This document shows positions 15,496 through 19,415 of a DNA stretch of 19,415 bases, piece after piece. Every line of letters begins with the position of its first letter. Within the stretch, counting starts at the first letter, position 1. The notes beneath the pieces are model-generated. The model worked only from the letters and a program-made list of their open reading frames with translations. It was not told the DNA's origin and searched no databases. The position numbers were made by a program, and so were the translations under genes. The stretch comes from Zymomonas sp. (GTDB lineage Bacteria; Pseudomonadota; Alphaproteobacteria; Sphingomonadales; Sphingomonadaceae): NCBI RefSeq assembly GCF_020216885.1, contig NZ_JAIWON010000105.1, positions 1 through 19,415 on the forward strand. Direction: 5' to 3'.

Positions 15496-15621
15496 AAAAT
15501 TCCCCTCATCATTAAGTATATTTGAGGGTATAGGGTGGAATAAGGTTGTTTGTAAATTACATGAAATAGTAATAATCGTAACAAATAATGTAATGATGTT
15601 CAGGGTGTTATTTTAACGCGG

Positions 15622-16317
15622 CTATATAGCTTTATCGTCGGATTTTTGTAGGTCGTTTTGATTGTCGCTAATTTGAAGGGATAATCCGCCTTTTTTAGCG
15701 GCTTCCAGCAGCATTTCCCAGAGGGTATCCATATTAAAATCGCCTAATTTTTCTGTATTTTTTTCGGCTAACTTTTCAGAGGCTTCTACCATGCTTTCTG
15801 TCCAACCAAGGGCATCGCGGACATCCTGACTCATATGGTTATATAAAGCTCTTGTGGCCATTGCTTCGCCTCGAAAATCGCCATATTCAATCGAGGCTTC
15901 AAAGGGTTTCAAGGATATGGCTACGCGCTCTGCCAATGTGGCGATGGCATGTTTTGATAAATCATCTGAAAATTCGTTATTTTTATCTTTTCCAATTTGA
16001 GCCAATTCGTCATCTGTAAAAGAGGAAAGATCAAGCCATTCTCCGCCTTTAGAAGAATCAAATGTAATAAACGAGCCGTCATCACGCGCTTCTTTAAAAA
16101 GGGTGTTAATGCGTGATTTGAGAGAGGGTTGTGCGTTTTCTGTATCAGGCTGTGAATGAAGGAGCGACTTAGCTTTATCCGATATTTGGACAGCATTCTC
16201 CTGATTTTGTGACTTCGCATTTGAAGCCATATTATCGGGTTTTGGGGTGGATGCTGTATTCCCTTTGTAGAGGGTGAGATTGATACTTGGCCAGCAGGTG
16301 ATATTGGATAAGGGCAT
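15622..16317 (-). CDS. Conserved-looking hypothetical protein, possibly in the flagellar regulon
   Basis: 231 residues with no membrane segment or clear signal peptide. The first 60 residues are rich in Ser, Asn, Lys and Gln and contain AVQISDKAKSLLHSQ, a pattern reminiscent of the linker in flagellar proteins such as FlgM; this is only a resemblance. The rest is acidic and helical, with WLDLSSFTDDELAQIGKDKN, then a segment ending MSQDVRDALGWTESM, which looks like a defined domain. I do not know the family. AGGA lies seven bases before the ATG. A sigma-28-type promoter (exact TAAA-N15-GCCG) lies about 110 bases upstream in the right orientation, which is the main hint that it belongs with the motility genes. 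Confidence 0.75.
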   Translation of the reverse strand: MPLSNITCWPSINLTLYKGNTASTPKPDNMASNAKSQNQENAVQISDKAKSLLHSQPDTENAQPSLKSRINTLFKEARDDGSFITFDSSKGGEWLDLSSFTDDELAQIGKDKNNEFSDDLSKHAIATLAERVAISLKPFEASIEYGDFRGEAMATRALYNHMSQDVRDALGWTESMVEASEKLAEKNTEKLGDFNMDTLWEMLLEAAKKGGLSLQISDNQNDLQKSDDKAI

Positions 16318-16410
16318 TAATGTATCCTTTAAAAATCTAATGATTTAGGCAATGTAATATTATTTACCCATGAAGTATCATTGGATATTAAGAGGGTTAT
16401 TTTGTGATAA

Positions 16411-16647
16411 GTGTTTATGTTGTTAGTAACGGCATTGATGACGGAGTGTTTAATTTATTTCTATTTTGAAATAGAAGAAAATTACCCTCTAATTTTGATA
16501 TTTTTCTATGATGAAGATAAAAATATTATTGTTGAGTGGTCTTTAAGTCTTCAAAGAATGCCGAGGTCGATAGAATTTTATTTGAGAGTAAGTGATGACC
16601 GAATGACGATTTCTATAAATATGAAAAAGAAAGGGCTTTCTGTGTAG
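16411..16647 (+). CDS. Doubtful small protein
   Basis: A 78-codon frame starting with GTG (or ATG at 16438, 69 codons). The product would be rich in aromatic and beta-branched residues, with stretches such as LILIFFYDEDKNIIVEW that look strand-forming. Against it: no good Shine-Dalgarno, AGA/ATA-rich codon use unlike neighbours, and its start overlaps the sigma-28-type promoter of the opposite-strand gene. For it: the symmetric terminator at 16707-16739 would end its transcript. No family is recognised. Confidence 0.22.
   Translation: MFMLLVTALMTECLIYFYFEIEENYPLILIFFYDEDKNIIVEWSLSLQRMPRSIEFYLRVSDDRMTISINMKKKGLSV
16426..16452 (-). promoter_or_regulatory. Candidate sigma-28 (FliA)-type promoter for the 231-residue gene
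   Basis: Reading the minus strand, TAAACACT, an 11-base spacer CCGTCATCAAT and GCCGTTAC match the FliA consensus at 11 of 16 positions, with exact TAAA-N15-GCCG. About 110 bases separate it from the start codon at 16317, the same as for mcp. The spacer is not related to those of che and mcp, so support is weaker. Confidence 0.45.
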
Positions 16648-16706
16648 TGGAAGAGGCAGAAGCCGTTGTGCCTTTTGTTGACTATCGAGTTATTGAGATG
16701 TGAGGT

Positions 16707-16739
16707 AAAAAAAGGGCTGCTAAAATGCAGCCCTTTTTT
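16707..16739. terminator. Bidirectional intrinsic terminator after the SDR gene
   Basis: A perfect stem GGGCTGC/GCAGCCC with a six-base loop is flanked by A-rich and T-rich tracts, extending the pairing to 13 base pairs. It starts 18 bases past the dehydrogenase stop codon on the minus strand and is followed there by seven Ts. The symmetry means it would also stop plus-strand transcripts. Confidence 0.92.
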
Positions 16740-16757
16740 GCGGTTATCGCTGTATTT

Positions 16758-17555
16758 TTAGAGATAATTGAGGATACCACCTTCAACGCGGAGAGCGGCT
16801 CCGGTCGTGGCAGAAGCCAAAGGCGAGGCAGCATAAAGCACCATATTGGCGACTTCCTCAACGCTAGCCGCGCGTTCAATAATCGAAGAAGGACGGAGAT
16901 TTTTGGTAAAATCGGCAGCCGCTTCTTCGTAGCTTTTTCCTGTTTTTTTGACTTCTGGTTCCAGCATTTTTTTCAAGCCATCGGAGAGCGTGGGCCCCGG
17001 CAAGACAGAATTGACGGTAACGCCGGTTCCCGCCAGCGTTTTGGCAAGGCCACGGGCAATGGCAATCTGGGCGGTTTTGCTGAAGCCGTAATGCACCATT
17101 TCTTCTGGAATATTGAAGCCGGATTCAGATGAAATAAACAGCACCCGCCCCCAGCCTTTTTCTGCCATTTTTTTGGCATAAGCGCGAGAGAGACGAACGC
17201 CAGACATCACATTGATGTCAAAGAAGTTCTGCCAGCAATCATCGCCGATATCGAAGAAATTGCCTTGGGGGCTGAAAATACCCACATTATTGACCAGAAT
17301 ATCGCAAGCTGGATGCGCCTTGACCAAGGCATCGCAGCCTTCAGCCTGTCCAAGATCACCAACGAAGCCAACAACTTCGGCTTCTGGGGCGGCTTTTTTG
17401 ACTTCGGCCATCGCACTATTCAATTTTTCTTGATGACGGCCATTAACAATAACCTTGGCACCGGCTTCCGCGAGACGAATAGCAATGCCTAGGCCGATGC
17501 CTTCGGATGATCCGGTGACAATAGCTGTTTTGCCGGTGAGATCAATTTTAACCAT
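16758..17555 (-). CDS. Short-chain dehydrogenase/reductase (classical SDR)
   Basis: A 265-residue classical SDR with a Rossmann fold. The nucleotide motif TGSSEGIG is at 14-21, an Arg follows strand two (VNGRHQEK, 37-44), suggesting NADP(H), NNVG is at 89-92, and the catalytic residues are S143 with Y156 and K160 (YGFSK). The C-terminus TTGAALRVEGGILNYL is typical of the family. The ATG at 17555 was chosen because AGGA lies six bases upstream and the fold begins there; the frame extends 38 codons further upstream without support. It is a single-gene unit with its own terminator, divergent from the gene at 17878. FabG-like in form, but the substrate cannot be told. Confidence 0.93.
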   Translation of the reverse strand: MVKIDLTGKTAIVTGSSEGIGLGIAIRLAEAGAKVIVNGRHQEKLNSAMAEVKKAAPEAEVVGFVGDLGQAEGCDALVKAHPACDILVNNVGIFSPQGNFFDIGDDCWQNFFDINVMSGVRLSRAYAKKMAEKGWGRVLFISSESGFNIPEEMVHYGFSKTAQIAIARGLAKTLAGTGVTVNSVLPGPTLSDGLKKMLEPEVKKTGKSYEEAAADFTKNLRPSSIIERAASVEEVANMVLYAASPLASATTGAALRVEGGILNYL

Positions 17556-17877
17556 CTTCTTCCTTTCATTGAATCCTCTATGCCCGAAAGAGAAAGCAAT
17601 CTGTCCTGAGGACGTTGCCTTTTGATTAGGGGCGAGGGTAGTTTTGATAAGGAAACGATTGCTCTGCAAAGAATTTCCGAGTTTTTGCGGGTGATTATTC
17701 AGATAAAAAAAAGCGTCTTTATCGGTTTATTCGATATATGGCAGAGGCCGTTTTATCAGAAAATTGTGGGCAGGTGATAAAGACGGGGCTGTGCTTCTTT
17801 TCAGGATATGAGATGAAAAACGGGGTGAAAGAGGTTTCATTTGCCTGAAAACTAGCCTTGTTTTATAGGGTTTTTCT
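17556..17877. other. 322-base divergent spacer
   Basis: Lies between the dehydrogenase gene (minus) and the 254-residue gene (plus), so it should hold both promoters. I see no convincing consensus pair and no sigma-28-like site. It includes a 16-base sequence at 17844-17859 that also occurs before cheY. Confidence 0.5.
17844..17859 (+). repeat. 16-base sequence also found before cheY
   Basis: CCTGAAAACTAGCCTT at 17844-17859 is identical to 5546-5561. Here it lies 18 bases before the ATG of the unknown gene; at cheY the opposite strand of the same sequence carries the ribosome site. Could be coincidence. Confidence 0.35.
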
Positions 17878-18642
17878 ATGACCCCGATCCATGCTCAACC
17901 GCCTATCCGTGATGATAGTTTTGCTGCTTTGATTGCCCATGCGGCCAGCTTTTTTTATGGCGAAAGAAGAGCCATCGATTTTATTTATAGTGTATCGCGG
18001 ATTTGTGAGTTCAAGACCTATTTTCGTGACTTTTTGACCAATGCCGTTCAGCCGGATATCGCTGGTATTTTCTTGCTGTATCCAAAAGCCTTGGAGGACA
18101 AGGCTTTTGAACGGGAATTTTCGTCTTTTGTCGAAAAAGATATTTTGGTTCCAGCGGCGACCCCCGATGGTTGGATTTTGCCGAAACTATCCCAGAAAAA
18201 CGATATTTTTGAAGCTATTATGGCTTTATTCGCGTTAAAAAAGAAATTTAGAAAGCGGGTAAAGTATTTTTTTAGCTTTGAACTGTTGTTTGACGAGAGC
18301 TATCGCGACAAAATTTTCTTTGCTTTGTTGTTATTGGCTATCGAGCATATCGACCGCAGTCGCAATGTCCAATTTATCGAAGAAATCGGCGATATTTTTA
18401 ATAAGGATTTGAAAAATACTTTGTTGATCCTGTCGGAAAATCGCTCTTTCGCTTTTGATAGTTTGTTGCTGCCTATGGAAAATGAGGCGGTTTACCCTGA
18501 TCTTGTTGATGAGGCGGTTTTTGTGCCAGCGGGGCAATCGGGTGATGATGTCAGCTTTTCGATCAAAAGTCGTAATATCAACCAGATATTATCTTCTATC
18601 GCAGCTTTGATATTGGGTGATATTCCGGTAAAAATTAGATGA
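17878..18642 (+). CDS. Hypothetical protein upstream of bioB
   Basis: 254 residues; I do not recognise a family. It is rich in Phe, Ile, Leu and Asp and looks like a soluble, mostly helical protein, without signal peptide or clear membrane segment; KIFFALLLLAIEHIDRS (about 141-157) is hydrophobic but short and followed by charges. A basic patch KKKFRKRVKYFF is near residue 121. GGG lies about seven bases before the ATG (TAGGGTTTTTCT), a usable ribosome site. Its start is set off from the divergent dehydrogenase by 322 bases, and bioB begins 213 bases after its stop. No biotin-pathway motif is visible in it, so any link with bioB is positional only. Confidence 0.75.
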   Translation: MTPIHAQPPIRDDSFAALIAHAASFFYGERRAIDFIYSVSRICEFKTYFRDFLTNAVQPDIAGIFLLYPKALEDKAFEREFSSFVEKDILVPAATPDGWILPKLSQKNDIFEAIMALFALKKKFRKRVKYFFSFELLFDESYRDKIFFALLLLAIEHIDRSRNVQFIEEIGDIFNKDLKNTLLILSENRSFAFDSLLLPMENEAVYPDLVDEAVFVPAGQSGDDVSFSIKSRNINQILSSIAALILGDIPVKIR

Positions 18643-18644
18643 TT

Positions 18645-18654
18645 TTATAGATAT
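18645..18654. promoter_or_regulatory. Possible BioR-like operator upstream of bioB
   Basis: TTATAGATAT matches nine of ten positions of the alphaproteobacterial BioR box TTATMKATAA. It lies just after the stop of the preceding gene and about 200 bases before bioB. In AT-rich DNA such a match is not rare, and I cannot tell whether this organism has BioR. Confidence 0.2.
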
Positions 18655-18855
18655 ATTATCGGGTATATCGGGATGCCATGATGCCCGCAATCAGTGTGAT
18701 GAGGAAATATCATTGGCTATTTAGGTCATTATTTTTATGGCCTTCTGTGTATTTCTGTTTTCTTTGTCGCGCCTATCCTTTCGGCGTGGCTATCCATAAC
18801 GGCCAATTATTGGCATTAAAGGCGATTATTTCGCTGCGAAAAGGGTTTTTAAAAT

Positions 18856-19415
18856 ATGGTATCGGTGGGAACACAGTCTCATTCAGGTAGAGATCAGGCC
18901 GAACAGAATCCCTCTGTGGAGAATGTTCGTTATGACTGGCAATTGGATGAGGCTTTGGCGATTTACAACCTGCCTCTTTTGGAGTTGATCGGGCGCGCCA
19001 ATTCTGTCCATCGTCGTTATCATGATGCAGGTCATCTTCAAAAAAGTAGCCTTTTGAGTATTAAAACCGGCGGCTGTCCTGAAGATTGCGGCTATTGTTC
19101 CCAATCCGCCCATCATGATGTTGAATTAACCCGCGAAAAGCTGATGAACCCGATGGCGGTTATCGCTTTGGCTGCGAAAGCCAAAAAGGCCGGTGCCGAG
19201 CGTTTTTGTATGGGGGCGGCGTGGCGCAAAGTGCGGGACGGTAAGGAATTTGATGCCGTTTTAGAAATGATCCGTGGTGTTCGCGCCTTGGATATGGAAG
19301 CCTGTGTTACCTTAGGTATGGTCAACGAAGATCAGGCCAGACGTTTGGCCGAGGCCGGATTAACCGCCTATAACCATAATTTGGATACGGGCCCCGAATA
19401 TTATCCCAAAATTGT
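18856..19415 (+). CDS. bioB: Biotin synthase BioB, N-terminal part
   Basis: Radical-SAM enzyme that inserts sulfur into dethiobiotin, the last step of biotin synthesis. The frame is open from the ATG at 18856 to the right edge, giving 186 residues of an enzyme that usually has about 320-350. The [4Fe-4S] motif C-x3-C-x2-C is at C74, C78 and C81 ([13 protein letters not shown]). C118 ([10 protein letters not shown]) and C150 ([13 protein letters not shown]) are the expected [2Fe-2S] ligands, and [14 protein letters not shown] is conserved. AGGG lies ten bases before the ATG. The N-terminal 25 residues are polar and longer than in E. coli. It follows an unknown gene by 213 bases; no other bio gene is in the window. 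Confidence 0.96.
   Translation, partial: MVSVGTQSHSGRDQAEQNPSVENVRYDWQLDEALAIYNLPLLELIGRANSVHRRYHDAGHLQKSSLLSIKTGGCPEDCGYCSQSAHHDVELTREKLMNPMAVIALAAKAKKAGAERFCMGAAWRKVRDGKEFDAVLEMIRGVRALDMEACVTLGMVNEDQARRLAEAGLTAYNHNLDTGPEYYPKI

Larger units (their letters stand above)
16318..16757. other. 440-base spacer upstream of the 231-residue gene
   Basis: AT-rich. It holds the ribosome site and candidate sigma-28 promoter of the gene at 15622-16317, a doubtful plus-strand reading frame at 16411-16647, and the strong terminator at 16707-16739 belonging to the dehydrogenase gene. Confidence 0.6.

Noticed and set aside
17556..17669. An upstream start extending the SDR protein by 38 residues.
   Set aside because: The Rossmann fold begins at the ATG at 17555, which has its own ribosome site; the extension looks non-coding.
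18678..18890. A 70-codon plus-strand frame between the unknown gene and bioB, with a hydrophobic, aromatic-rich product.
   Set aside because: It has no clear ribosome site, overlaps the first 35 bases of bioB in another frame, and shows no family resemblance.

Overview
The window looks like chromosomal DNA from a motile alphaproteobacterium of moderate GC content, with AT-rich intergenic spacers. The gene order miaB-phoH-ybeY-corC, a single RelA/SpoT-type Rsh and the che operon layout all point to alphaproteobacteria. Overall protein character and gene content remind me most of Zymomonas mobilis (Sphingomonadales); that species call is from memory, not a search.

Layout. Bases 1-4394 (minus strand) hold a housekeeping group transcribed right to left: miaB, phoH, ybeY (overlapping phoH), corC, and the N-terminus of a sorbosone/glucose-dehydrogenase-like PQQ enzyme that runs off the left edge. 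Bases 4429-12275 (minus strand) hold a complete chemotaxis set: a transducer gene (mcp), then a STAS-domain gene, cheA, cheR, cheB, cheD, cheY and cheW, closed by a hairpin terminator at 4429-4457. CheA/R and CheR/B overlap by four bases (GTGA), so they are probably translationally coupled. Bases 12708-14870 encode a bifunctional (p)ppGpp synthetase/hydrolase, preceded by a small two-helix membrane protein (15013-15495) and a 231-residue unknown protein (15622-16317). A short-chain dehydrogenase (16758-17555, minus) ends at a strong terminator. On the plus strand follow an unrecognised 254-residue protein (17878-18642) and the 5' two thirds or so of bioB (18856 to the right edge).

How it works together. 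The transducer, CheW and CheA would form the sensory array; CheR, CheB and CheD adapt receptors by methylation, demethylation and deamidation; CheY carries the signal to the flagellar motor. No cheZ is present, and the STAS protein occupies the place where other alphaproteobacterial operons carry a small accessory gene.

The most interesting signal I found is regulatory. Sigma-28 (FliA)-type promoters, with the TAAA-N15-GCCG architecture or near variants, lie in correct orientation upstream of the STAS-cheA operon, of mcp, and of the unknown gene 15622-16317; a weaker one lies before cheW. The che and mcp copies share 16 of 19 bases, including the spacer. This would place the unknown 231-residue protein in the late flagellar/chemotaxis regulon. 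I did not find a CRISPR array, insertion sequence, tRNA, rRNA or phage gene.
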